Of a stretch of DNA of 64,000 nucleotides, positions 35,534 through 43,906 are shown piece after piece. The notes beneath the pieces are model-generated. The model did not search any database. It saw only the letters and a program-made list of their open reading frames with translations, and was not told the origin of the DNA. The translations under genes were made by a program, and so were the position numbers. Within the stretch, counting starts at the first letter, position 1, and each line of letters begins with the position of its first letter. The stretch comes from Burkholderiaceae bacterium (GTDB lineage Bacteria > Pseudomonadota > Gammaproteobacteria > Burkholderiales > Burkholderiaceae), in contig JASLEM010000454.1 in assembly GCA_030151165.1 (NCBI GenBank), forward strand, positions 1 through 64,000. The letters run 5' to 3'.

Positions 35534-36865
35534 TCAGCCCGGCGCCACGGCCGCGACGCGCTTCTGCCGATACGTGACCCGCAGCCCGCTGCGCGCGTCG
35601 CGCCGCCCGGCCAGCGCGACGCGGCCGCCGAGCGCCTGCGCCGCGCTGCGCACGATGGCGAGGCCGAGCCCGCTGCCAGGCTGCTGCGAGCCGAGGATGC
35701 GGAAGAACGGCTCGAACACGCGCTCGCGTTGCGGGGCGTCGATGCCGGGGCCGGTATCCTCGACGACGATCACGACGTCCGCGCCGTCGACCTCCACGCT
35801 GACGTCCACCGAGCCGCCGGCGGGCGTGTAGCGCACCGCGTTGTCGACGAGGTTGCGCGCGAGCGCGAACGCGTGCAGCGAGTCGCCGACGATCACCGCC
35901 GCATCCAGCCTCGGGCAGCCGAGGTCGACGCCGCGGGACTCCGCGAACGGCAACGTCTGTTCGACGGCGGAGCGGATGACGGCGTCGAGCGCGAACGGCG
36001 CCGCCGCCGCGCCGGCGCCCTGGATGCGGGCGAGGCTCAGCAGCTGCTCGATCAGGTCGGACGTGCGGCGCAGGCCGCCCTGCAGGATCGCGAGACGGGC
36101 GCGCGCCTCGTCGGGCAGGTCGGCGTGCGAGAGGTTGTCGGCCTGCACGCGCGTCGCCGCCACCGGCGTGCGCAGCTCGTGCGCGGCGTCGGCGACGAGG
36201 CGGCGCTGCAGCTCGAGCGTCGCGCCGAGCCGGCGCAGCAGGCCGTTGACGGCCTGCACCAGCGGCAGCACTTCCTGCGGCACGTCCGCGGGGTCGAGCG
36301 CGCTCAGGTGGCCGTCGTCCACCTCGTCGAGCTCGCGCGACAGCGACACGAGCCGCGCGAACCCCTGCCGCAGCAGCAGGTGCACCACCAGCAGCAGCAC
36401 CGGCACGAGCACCAGCATCGGCACCAGCGTCAGCATCGCGCCGGACTGGGCCTGCTCGTCGCGCACCGTCTGCCGCTGCGCGACGCCGAAACGCTGGCCG
36501 CCCGCATTGCGGCCGACCATCACGCGCCAGCTCACCCCGTTCGCCTCGATCGATCGCAGGCCGGGCGGCAGGTCGTCGGGCAGCAGCACGTCGATGCGCG
36601 GGTCGGGGTCGACGCCGCCCGCGCCGAGCGGGCGCACGACGAGATGGGTCTCGGCGTCCTCGCCGTCGCGCGGCACGAAGCGCGCCGTGGGCGGCAACGC
36701 TGCCTCGGCCGCGAGCAGGCCGGCGACCTGCTTCAGCAGCGTGTCCTGCAGGTCGTTCGCGTCCTGGTACGCGAGCACGAACGACAGCCCCGCCATCGCC
36801 GCGCTGATCGCGACGATGGCGCCCGCGAGCCACAGGAACAGGCGTCGGCGCAGCGAGGCGTTCAT
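35534..36865 (-). CDS. membrane sensor histidine kinase of an OmpR-type two-component system
   Basis: 443-aa kinase of QseC/PmrB type. TM1 (LFLWLAGAIVAISAAMAGLSFVLA) is followed by a periplasmic domain of about 120 residues. TM2 (MLTLVPMLVLVPVLLLVVHLLL) leads into a HAMP-like linker. HisKA has the His in VADAAHELRTPVAA. The HATPase contains NLVDNAVRYT, DTGPGID and GSGLGLAIV. Its start (36865) overlaps the stop of the regulator gene by ATGA. The ligand is unknown. QseC/PmrB relatives sense metals, pH or quorum signals. Together with the regulator it is predicted to act on CTAA-repeat promoters of the porin and efflux genes. Confidence 0.93.
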   Translation of the reverse strand: MNASLRRRLFLWLAGAIVAISAAMAGLSFVLAYQDANDLQDTLLKQVAGLLAAEAALPPTARFVPRDGEDAETHLVVRPLGAGGVDPDPRIDVLLPDDLPPGLRSIEANGVSWRVMVGRNAGGQRFGVAQRQTVRDEQAQSGAMLTLVPMLVLVPVLLLVVHLLLRQGFARLVSLSRELDEVDDGHLSALDPADVPQEVLPLVQAVNGLLRRLGATLELQRRLVADAAHELRTPVAATRVQADNLSHADLPDEARARLAILQGGLRRTSDLIEQLLSLARIQGAGAAAAPFALDAVIRSAVEQTLPFAESRGVDLGCPRLDAAVIVGDSLHAFALARNLVDNAVRYTPAGGSVDVSVEVDGADVVIVVEDTGPGIDAPQRERVFEPFFRILGSQQPGSGLGLAIVRSAAQALGGRVALAGRRDARSGLRVTYRQKRVAAVAPG

Positions 36866-37554
36866 GCGCGGCCCTCGTCGTCGCCGGCGCGCTCGCCCGG
36901 CCGCTCGACGCGCCAGCCCAGCCCGCGCACGTTGCGGATGCGGCGCGCGCCCAGCTTCCTGCGCAGGCCGTGGATGATCACGTCGACGGCGTTGCTCTCG
37001 ACCTCCTGGCCCCAGCCGTAGATGCCCTGCTCCAGCTGCGCGCGCGACAGCACCGCCCCGGGACGCAACATCAGCGCCTGCAGCAGCGCGAACTCGCGGC
37101 TCGAGAGGTCGATCGCCTCGCCGTCGACGATCGCCTGGCGCGTCGCGAGCTCCAGCGTCACGACGCCGTTCTGGAGGACCGAGCTGGCCGCGCCCGCGCG
37201 GCGCCGCACCAGCGCACGCAGGCGCGCGAGGAGCTCGCCGACCGCGAAGGGCTTGCCGAGGTAGTCGTCGGCGCCGATGTCGAGGCCCTCGATGCGCTGG
37301 TCGACGCCGTCGCGCGCGGTGATCACGAGCACGGGCGTCGAGTCGCCGGCCGCGCGCAGGCGGCGCAGCACCTCGAGGCCGTCCTGCCCGGGCAGGCCGA
37401 GGTCGAGCAGGATCAGCTCGAACTCGTGCCGCGCCAGCGCCGCGGAGGCCTGCGTGCCGTCGGTGACCCAGTCGACGGCGTACGACGCGTCGTGCAGCGC
37501 CTGCATCACGGCGCGGCCCAGCATCGAATCGTCTTCCACCAGCAGCACGCGCAT
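36862..37554 (-). CDS. OmpR/QseB-family response regulator
   Basis: DNA-binding regulator of 230 aa. The receiver has VEDDSMLG, phospho-Asp in LILLDLGLPGQDG, Thr in VITARDG and Lys in GKPFAVGEL. The winged-helix Trans_reg_C domain (about 125-220) has LSSREFALLQALMLRPGAV, with the recognition helix in ESNAVDVIIHGLRRKLG. QseB/PmrA members bind direct repeats of CTTAA-like half-sites at 11-bp spacing. Exactly such a repeat (CTAAC-N6-CTAAG) lies 57 nt upstream on the same strand, implying autoregulation. ATG at 37554. Confidence 0.94.
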   Translation of the reverse strand: MRVLLVEDDSMLGRAVMQALHDASYAVDWVTDGTQASAALARHEFELILLDLGLPGQDGLEVLRRLRAAGDSTPVLVITARDGVDQRIEGLDIGADDYLGKPFAVGELLARLRALVRRRAGAASSVLQNGVVTLELATRQAIVDGEAIDLSSREFALLQALMLRPGAVLSRAQLEQGIYGWGQEVESNAVDVIIHGLRRKLGARRIRNVRGLGWRVERPGERAGDDEGRA

Positions 37555-37592
37555 CGAGCCCTTCCTCCGGCCGTTCCATCGGTTCCCGGCGC

Positions 37593-37625
37593 CAAGACTA
37601 CTGCACCTGCCTTAGCGCACCGTTA
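37593..37625 (-). promoter_or_regulatory. CTAA-repeat promoter of the two-component operon (site A)
   Basis: Minus strand: CTAAC-GGTGCG-CTAAG, then 10 nt, then TAGTCT. The half-sites are 11 bp apart as in QseB/PmrA boxes, and the final hexamer suits a -10 element with the regulator bound at the -35 position. The same layout is seen at 37688 and 46404. The regulator ATG is about 40 nt downstream of the proposed -10. Confidence 0.6.
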
Positions 37626-37687
37626 GGGCCCCGATCACCGGAGCGACGAGGCGCCTTCAGCTTGGAGACAGCGCCGGGCCCGGCAAC

Positions 37688-37719
37688 CTAATTCTTTCCT
37701 AATTCATCGCGCCTAGCCT
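37688..37719 (+). promoter_or_regulatory. CTAA-repeat promoter facing the porin gene (site B)
   Basis: Plus strand: CTAAT-TCTTTC-CTAAT, then 10 nt, then TAGCCT. Spacing is identical to site A. A transcript from here would have a leader of about 450 nt before the porin ATG, in an AT-richer stretch. An unproven 46-codon ORF (37756-37896) and a perfect 7+7 palindrome TGCAATT-CC-AATTGCA (37763-37778) lie within it. Confidence 0.5.
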
Positions 37720-37887
37720 CGCGCCGGACGGCGGTCCATTGCCCGAATAACGACAATGTCATTGCAATTCCAATTGCATTGCGATGACTCGGTTCACCCA
37801 ATTAATCCGGCGTACCGGCCGTCAATTAAGTTATTCGACAGACTCGCCATGAATTGCGGGATAACGAGCACGGCAATTGTCGCCGAA

Positions 37888-37901
37888 TTGACGTGAGTCA
37901 A
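37888..37901 (+). promoter_or_regulatory. FNR/ANR-like palindrome upstream of the porin
   Basis: TTGAC-GTGA-GTCAA, a perfect dyad close to the FNR/ANR consensus TTGAT-N4-ATCAA. It lies 275 bp before the porin ATG in the AT-rich leader region. Oxygen-responsive control of the porin would be plausible, but a single site without an obvious -10 gives only modest support. Confidence 0.3.
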
Positions 37902-38175
37902 GAGACGGCCTGCCCGGCAGATCCACATTAACTCCCGAATCCCGTCGACGGGTCGCCGGCTCCGCTTCAGGAGCGCGAGCGATCCGCGCGAGCTTCGATC
38001 GAGTTCCACAGCCCCAGAGACAACGCCCGACAACGGCGCCGCATCGCCGGCGAGACGCGGTTCGAACCCGGGTCGCGCCGCCGCATGCCCGACGCCGATG
38101 GAAAGGCCTCGCCGACTCATCTGCTCGGCGGGATTTCCACGGGCCGCAATTTCCATCATTCAAATCGGAGACGAC

Positions 38176-39756
38176 ATGGCCATGACTTCCCGTTCCAGGA
38201 GACTCACGCTCATTGCAGCCGCCGCCTGCGCGACGTTCGGCAATCCGGCGACCGCCCAGACCAGCAACCAGGAGGTGCTGCAGAAGATCGATCAACTCCA
38301 GCAGCAGCTCGACGCCTTGCGCGCGCAGCTCGCACCCGCCGCAGCGACGTCGGCCAATGCGCCTGCCGCGACACCGCCGATGGCAGCCGCCGCGACATCG
38401 TCCACCTCGTCCGGCAACAGCTTCTTCGAGCGCAAGGCCGGCGACGGCTTCACGCTGCTGACGCGCGGCGGCGAGGCGACGCTGTACGGCGTGCTGGACC
38501 TGTCCGCCGACACCTCCAGCAAGGGCATCTCCAGCCTGCGCGCCGACGGCGCCGCGCCGGTCGGCAACGGCGGCTGGCTGAAGGACATCTCGAGCAACAT
38601 CTCCTACGTCGGCGTGCGCGGCTTCCAGTCGCTCGGCAGCTTCCCGGCGCGCTTCGTCTACCAGCTCGAGACGCAGATCGACGTGTCCGCCGCATCGGGC
38701 ACCAACGGCAGCAACAGCAACACGAGCGACGTCGTCAAGGGCGGCCTGACCTCGCGCAACAGCTACATCGGCTTCGCGTCGGCCGACTGGGGCGCGGTGA
38801 AGATCGGCAAGACCGACGCGCCGTACAAGAATTCGACCGCGTCGATGAACCCGTTCGTGGGCACCTGGGGCGACTACGCGGCGATCATGGGCAACAGCGG
38901 CGGCGACAACCGCGTCGAGTTCGGCACGCGCCTCGACCACGCGATCTGGTACGAGTCGCCCAGCTTCGGCGGGGTCAGCGTCAACCTGCTCGTCGCGCCG
39001 GGCCAGAACCGCGCCTCCGACAACAGCAACCTCGCGGCCGGCGAGGTCGACTGCGCCGGCGGCAACATCCCCGGCAGCGGCGCGACGCCGCAGGCCTGCA
39101 ACGACGGCGCGTTCGGCACGGCGTACAGCGGCAACGTCGCCTATCGCCTCGGCGGGCTGTACGTGACCGGCGCCTACGAGCTGCACAAGGGCGTGAACCG
39201 CACGAGCGACCTGCCGACCTTCGACCCGCGCGACGTCGCCGACGAGCACGCCGCCAAGGTCGGCGCCCAGTACCACCTCGCCGCGACCGGCACGACCGTC
39301 AGCGCGATCTGGGAGCAGTTGAAGCGCAGCGTGCCCGCCGCGCTGGCGTACCAGAACGAGCGCAGCCGCAACGGCACGTGGCTCGCGGTGAGCCAGGCCG
39401 TGACCGACGCCGACTCCGCGCACTTCGGCTGGGCCCACGCCGGCCGCACGCCGGGCGACCCCGGCCAGCACAACACGCCCGGCGGCGTCGGCCAGGACAA
39501 CGCGGCGAACCTGTTCGCGTTCGCCTGGAAGCACCAGGTCGACAAGCAGCTGAGCTTCTACGCCGACTACGCGGAGACGCTCAACCACTTCGCGTCGCAC
39601 TACGACCTGGGCGCCGGCGGCCGCGGCGTGACGACCGACTGCCACGACGCCTCGAACCCGGACGGCACCGGGTTCGACCCGAACGGCGACGCGCCGCACT
39701 GCTGGGCCGGCGGCCACCTGAAGGGCTTCAGCATCGGCGCGCGCTACGCCTATTGA
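38176..39756 (+). CDS. Gram-negative general porin
   Basis: Outer-membrane beta-barrel protein of 526 aa. A signal peptide (MAMTSRSRRLTLIAAAACATFGNPATA) is followed by a periplasmic coiled coil (QEVLQKIDQLQQQLDALRAQL) that may contact peptidoglycan. A low-complexity Ala/Thr linker leads to the barrel, which begins TLYGVLDLSADTSS and ends in ARYAY with the terminal aromatic residue needed for BAM insertion. It is longer than typical Burkholderia porins (about 360-400 aa) because of the N-terminal coil and several loop insertions with Cys pairs. ATG at 38176 follows CGGAGACGAC. It converges with the efflux operon, overlapping its last gene by 7 nt. Confidence 0.93.
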   Translation: MAMTSRSRRLTLIAAAACATFGNPATAQTSNQEVLQKIDQLQQQLDALRAQLAPAAATSANAPAATPPMAAAATSSTSSGNSFFERKAGDGFTLLTRGGEATLYGVLDLSADTSSKGISSLRADGAAPVGNGGWLKDISSNISYVGVRGFQSLGSFPARFVYQLETQIDVSAASGTNGSNSNTSDVVKGGLTSRNSYIGFASADWGAVKIGKTDAPYKNSTASMNPFVGTWGDYAAIMGNSGGDNRVEFGTRLDHAIWYESPSFGGVSVNLLVAPGQNRASDNSNLAAGEVDCAGGNIPGSGATPQACNDGAFGTAYSGNVAYRLGGLYVTGAYELHKGVNRTSDLPTFDPRDVADEHAAKVGAQYHLAATGTTVSAIWEQLKRSVPAALAYQNERSRNGTWLAVSQAVTDADSAHFGWAHAGRTPGDPGQHNTPGGVGQDNAANLFAFAWKHQVDKQLSFYADYAETLNHFASHYDLGAGGRGVTTDCHDASNPDGTGFDPNGDAPHCWAGGHLKGFSIGARYAY

Positions 39757-42700
39757 GGCCGGCGCGGCGGCGCTGTCCCGGGCGGATCGCGCCGCATCAA
39801 GGTGTAGAACGCCGGCATCGCGAGCAGCACCAGCGGCAGCTGCACCACCAGGCCGGAGATGATCGCGATGGCCAGCGGCTGCTGCATCTCCGAGCCCTGG
39901 CCGATCGCGAAGGCGAGCGGCAGCAGCGTGAGGATGGCGGCGATCGTCGTCATCGCGATCGGCCGCATCCGGTTCTGGCCCGCCAGCACCAGCGACTCGG
40001 CGACGCTGCGGCCCGCCTCCACCTCGCGCTGCTCCGAGAAGTAGAAGATGCCGACCTCCGTCACGATGCCGATCACCATCGTCATCCCCATCATCGCCGT
40101 GATGTTCAGCTCGATGCCGGTCAGCCAGAGGCCGACGAAGACCGCGGAGACCGACAGCAGCGAGGTCGCGACGATCGCGATGGCGACCGCGAAACGCTCG
40201 TAGATGAACAGCAGCAGCACGAACACGAGCACGGCCGCGGCGGCGAACACCTTGACGAGGCCGTCGAACGCGATCTGCTGCTGCGCGTACAGGCCGCCGA
40301 GCTCGTAGTGCACGCCGGGCGGGATGACGCCCGCGCCCGACAGCATCGTCTTCACGTCCGCCATCACGGAGCCGAGGTCGCGCTGGTCGAGGCGCGCGGT
40401 CACCGCGACCATGCGCTTCAGGTTCTCCTTGTCGATCTCGGGCTGGCCGACCACGGCCTCGATGCGCGCGACACGCGCCAGCGGGAACACGTGGCCGTCC
40501 GGCGCGCGGATCGGCAGCACGCCCACGTCGTGGGCATTGCGCCGCGACGCCTCCGGCGCCACGACGCGCACGCCGACCGTCTTCACGCCGACGAGCATCT
40601 GCGTCGCGACGTTGCCCGCGAGCGCGTCGGTGGCCGACTGCGCGACCGCCGCCGGATCGACCCCTTCGAGCGCGGCACGCGCGCGGTCGATGCGGATCTC
40701 GAGCGCGTCGCCCGCGGGGTTGATGCCGTCGCGCACGTCGACCGCGCCGGGCACCTTCGCGAGGCGCGCCGCGATGTCGGTCGCGGTCTTCGAGAGCTGT
40801 GCGGCATCGTCCGAGAACAGCTTGATCTCGACCGGCTGCGGCACGGCGGTGAGGTCGCCGATCAGGTCCTCCATCAGCTGCGCCATCTCGACCGACAGCC
40901 CCGGCACCTCGTGCTCGACCTTCGTGCGGATCTCCTCCATCACGACGTCGACCGGCCGCCGGCCGCTCGTCTTCAGCCGGATGAAGAAGTCGCCCGAGTT
41001 CGCCTCGCTCAGCCCGCCGCCGAGGCCGGTGCCGGTGCGGCGCGAGAAGGTCTGCACGTCGGGCGTCGCGAGGATGATCCGCTCGACCTGCTTCAGCAGG
41101 CGATCCGTCTCGGTGAGCGCCGTGCCGGGCGCGCTCTTGTAGTCCAGCACGAAGCCGCCCTCGTCGATCGACGGCATGAAGCCCGAGCCGACCTGCGTGA
41201 ATGCGAAGCCGCCGAGCGCGACGAGCGGGATCACCGCGACGAACACCCAGGCGGGCCGCGCGACGAGGCGCGTCATCAGCGCGCCGTAGCGCGCGCGGCA
41301 CCACGCGTTCACGCGGCCGTCGTCCTCGTGCGCGGTGTCGCGCTCGCCGAGGAAGGCCCCGGCGAGCAGCGGCACGCCGACCGCCGTCACCACGAACGAG
41401 ATGAACAGGCCGCCGGCCATCGTGATCGACAGCGCCTTGAAGAACGCACCCGTCACGCCGGTGAGGAAGGCCAGCGGCGCGAAGATCACGAGCGTCGCCG
41501 CGCTGGAGCCGGCGAGCGGCCGCAGGAACTCGGTGGCCGCGCGACGCACGGTCGCGGCGGCGCCGTCGCCGGCCTGCGCGTCCGCATCGCGCAGGCGGCG
41601 GACGATGTGCTCCGTCATGACGATCGCGTCGTCGATGATGAGCCCGACCGCCGCCGCCATGCCGCCGAGGGTCATCACGTTGAAGCTGAGCTTCATCAGC
41701 GACAGCAGCACCACGGTGATCGCGAGCACGGTCGGCACGACCAGCACCGCGATGAGCGTCACCTTGAGGCTGCGCAGGAACACCAGCAGCACGATGGCCG
41801 CGAGCACGGCGCCGATCAGGATCGCGTCGCGCACGCTCGCGGCCGACGCGACGACGAGGTCGCTCTGGTCGTACCAGTTCGCGATGCGGATGCCCGGCGG
41901 CAGCTGCGGCTGGAGCTGCGCGAGCGTCTTCTTCACGTCCGTCGCGATCTGCACGCTGTTGCTGCCCGGCTGCTGGTAGATCGACACCAGCACCGCGTCG
42001 CGGCCGTCGGCCGTCACGCGCGTCCACTGTGGCTCCTGCGCGTGGCGGATCGTCGCGACGTCGCGCAGGCGCACGAGGCCCGTGGCACCTTGCGCGACGA
42101 CCGTCTCGCCGAGGTCGTCCGCCGTCTTCAGCGACGCGTCGGCCAGCACGAGCAGCAGCTTGTAGCGGTCCTCGAGCTTGCCCGCGGCCGTGACGACGTT
42201 CGTCGCCGCGACGGCCTTCGAGACGTCGTCGATCGTGAGTCCGAGCGCCTGCAGCTTCGCCGGGTCGACGACCGCGTGGAACTCGTCGACCGCGCCGCCG
42301 ATCGCGTCCGCGCGCGAGACGCCCGCGATCCCCGACAGCATCGGCGCGATCTGGTAGTCGGCCACGGTGCGCAGCGTCGCGGGCGAGACCGTCGTCGACG
42401 TCAGGCTGTACGCGATGATCGGGAACACCGTCGGATCCATGCGCTTGGTGGTGACCAGCGTGCCGGCCGGCAGCGTCGGGCCGATCTGCGCGGTGGCCGC
42501 GTTGACCTGCAGCGTCGCGGACGCCATGTCGGTGCCCCAGTCGAAGCTCACCGAGATCTCGGCCGACCCGCGGCTCGTCGTCGATCGCACGCTGCTCACG
42601 CCGGGCACGCGCCGGATCGCCTGCTCCATCGGCCGCGTGACCGTCGCCTCCATCTGCTCGGCCGGCCGGTCGCCGGCGTCCATCGAGACGACGACGCGCG

Positions 42701-42827
42701 GGAAGTCGACCGTCGGGAACAGCGAGGACGGCAGGCGGAAGGTCGCCACCGCGCCGACGATCGCGGCCACGAGCAGCAGAAACAGCAGCGAGCGACGGTG
42801 CTGCGAGGCCCAGTCGCTGAACGTCAT
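39750..42827 (-). CDS. RND efflux pump inner-membrane transporter
   Basis: 1025-aa RND permease, the usual length. TM1 (SLLFLLLVAAIVGAVATF) follows a short N-terminus. Two large periplasmic loops, each after the first helix of a half, and 12 helices are discernible. TM4 carries GLIIDDAIVMTEH with the proton-relay acidic pair, as in MdtB/CzcA/HAE families. MMGMTMVIGIVTEVGIFY is the equivalent in the second half. It lacks the DFG/CzcA metal motifs that I can recognise, so drug, solvent or organic substrates are as likely as metals. The start overlaps the stop of the adaptor gene (ATGA). It is the last gene of the operon. Confidence 0.94.
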   Translation of the reverse strand: MTFSDWASQHRRSLLFLLLVAAIVGAVATFRLPSSLFPTVDFPRVVVSMDAGDRPAEQMEATVTRPMEQAIRRVPGVSSVRSTTSRGSAEISVSFDWGTDMASATLQVNAATAQIGPTLPAGTLVTTKRMDPTVFPIIAYSLTSTTVSPATLRTVADYQIAPMLSGIAGVSRADAIGGAVDEFHAVVDPAKLQALGLTIDDVSKAVAATNVVTAAGKLEDRYKLLLVLADASLKTADDLGETVVAQGATGLVRLRDVATIRHAQEPQWTRVTADGRDAVLVSIYQQPGSNSVQIATDVKKTLAQLQPQLPPGIRIANWYDQSDLVVASAASVRDAILIGAVLAAIVLLVFLRSLKVTLIAVLVVPTVLAITVVLLSLMKLSFNVMTLGGMAAAVGLIIDDAIVMTEHIVRRLRDADAQAGDGAAATVRRAATEFLRPLAGSSAATLVIFAPLAFLTGVTGAFFKALSITMAGGLFISFVVTAVGVPLLAGAFLGERDTAHEDDGRVNAWCRARYGALMTRLVARPAWVFVAVIPLVALGGFAFTQVGSGFMPSIDEGGFVLDYKSAPGTALTETDRLLKQVERIILATPDVQTFSRRTGTGLGGGLSEANSGDFFIRLKTSGRRPVDVVMEEIRTKVEHEVPGLSVEMAQLMEDLIGDLTAVPQPVEIKLFSDDAAQLSKTATDIAARLAKVPGAVDVRDGINPAGDALEIRIDRARAALEGVDPAAVAQSATDALAGNVATQMLVGVKTVGVRVVAPEASRRNAHDVGVLPIRAPDGHVFPLARVARIEAVVGQPEIDKENLKRMVAVTARLDQRDLGSVMADVKTMLSGAGVIPPGVHYELGGLYAQQQIAFDGLVKVFAAAAVLVFVLLLFIYERFAVAIAIVATSLLSVSAVFVGLWLTGIELNITAMMGMTMVIGIVTEVGIFYFSEQREVEAGRSVAESLVLAGQNRMRPIAMTTIAAILTLLPLAFAIGQGSEMQQPLAIAIISGLVVQLPLVLLAMPAFYTLMRRDPPGTAPPRRPQ

Positions 42828-43906
42828 GGCACGGCGTCCTTCACGGCCATGCCGTCCTGCAGTTCGTAGTTGCCTTCGACGACGACCGGCAGCGCCGCGT
42901 TGGCCAGGCCGGAGATCGCGACCAGCGTGCCGTTGTCCAGCGTGCGCACGACCGCCGCGCGATGCGCCTTGCCGCCGGCGACCTGGTAGACGTAGTCGCC
43001 GCGCTCGTCCGTCAGCACCGCGTCGCGCGGCAGCGCGAGCGCCTGCACGTCGCCCAGCTGCAGGCGCGCCGTCACCTTCATGCCCGGCGCCCACGACGCC
43101 GCGAGGCCGCGCGGCAGCAGCGCGATGGCGCCGAGCAGCTGCGTCTTCGGGTCGACGGCCGCCTGCACCGCGCTGATCTTCAGGTCGACCGCCGACGCGC
43201 TCGCCGACGGCCCGACCGCCTGGCGCAACGTCACGCGCGTGCCTTCGCGCACGCGTCCGCGGTCGCCCGGCTCGATGCCCAGCACCACGCGCAACACGTC
43301 CGCACGCGCGACCTGCAGCACGGCGGCGCCGGCCTGCACGCGGTCGCCCTGCAGCGCGGCGACGGCCGTCACCACGCCGTCGAACGGCGCCTTCAGCACG
43401 CTCGTGCCCTGGCCGCCGCCCTGCTCGTCGAGCGCCTTCAGCGCGCCCTGCGCGTCGCGCCACGCCTTCTCGGCGGCGTCGACCTGCGACTGCGTCGCCA
43501 GGTGCGCGGCCATCAGCTGCTGCTGCCGATCCCATTCGCGCTTGGCCAGGCCGACGGCGTCGACCGCCTGCTGCCACGCCTGGCGGACGGCCGGATCGGG
43601 CACCAGCGTCGCGAGCGCTTGCCCCTCGGCGACGCGGTCGCCCACGACCACCGACAATTGCGTTACCTGCCCGGCGCGCGCGAAGCTCAGGCCGCTGGCC
43701 TGGCTCGCGCTCACCTCGCCCACGACATCGAGCGTCTGCGCGACGCCCTGCACGCGCGGCACCTCGCTGCGCACCTGCGCGACCGGCGCCGGCGCGGCGG
43801 CGTCCGCGGCCGCGCCGTCGGCCGCGCCACGGCCCTTCCACCACCCGCCCAGGCCGGCGGCGACGATCACGAGGGCGGCGAGCCCCCAGCCAGTGGAACG
43901 CTTCAT
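42824..43906 (-). CDS. RND efflux periplasmic adaptor (membrane fusion protein)
   Basis: MFP subunit of 360 aa with an N-terminal signal anchor (GWGLAALVIVAAGLGGWW). The lipoyl half-motifs are split around a helical hairpin (FARAGQVTQLSVVVGDRVAEGQALATLVP; VLKAPFDGVVTAVAALQGDRVQAG). The hairpin is about 60 residues (AWQQAVDAVGLAKREWDRQQQLMAAHLAT). Beta-barrel and membrane-proximal domains follow. It links the RND pump to the outer-membrane factor. ATG at 43906 (MKRSTGWG) overlaps the stop of the TolC-like gene by 4 nt. Confidence 0.94.
   Translation of the reverse strand: MKRSTGWGLAALVIVAAGLGGWWKGRGAADGAAADAAAPAPVAQVRSEVPRVQGVAQTLDVVGEVSASQASGLSFARAGQVTQLSVVVGDRVAEGQALATLVPDPAVRQAWQQAVDAVGLAKREWDRQQQLMAAHLATQSQVDAAEKAWRDAQGALKALDEQGGGQGTSVLKAPFDGVVTAVAALQGDRVQAGAAVLQVARADVLRVVLGIEPGDRGRVREGTRVTLRQAVGPSASASAVDLKISAVQAAVDPKTQLLGAIALLPRGLAASWAPGMKVTARLQLGDVQALALPRDAVLTDERGDYVYQVAGGKAHRAAVVRTLDNGTLVAISGLANAALPVVVEGNYELQDGMAVKDAVP

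Noticed and set aside
38050..38075. GGTTCGAACCC tRNA T-arm-like sequence
   Set aside because: No acceptor, D or anticodon arms could be formed around it.
37794..38159. 121-codon minus-strand ORF between the two-component genes and the porin
   Set aside because: No Shine-Dalgarno and no protein-like pattern. It covers the porin leader with its regulatory motifs.
38085..42869. Very long plus-strand ORF (nearly 1600 codons)
   Set aside because: It is antisense to the RND gene and out of frame with the porin. Its composition is Arg/His/Asp-rich, typical of shadow frames in GC-rich DNA.
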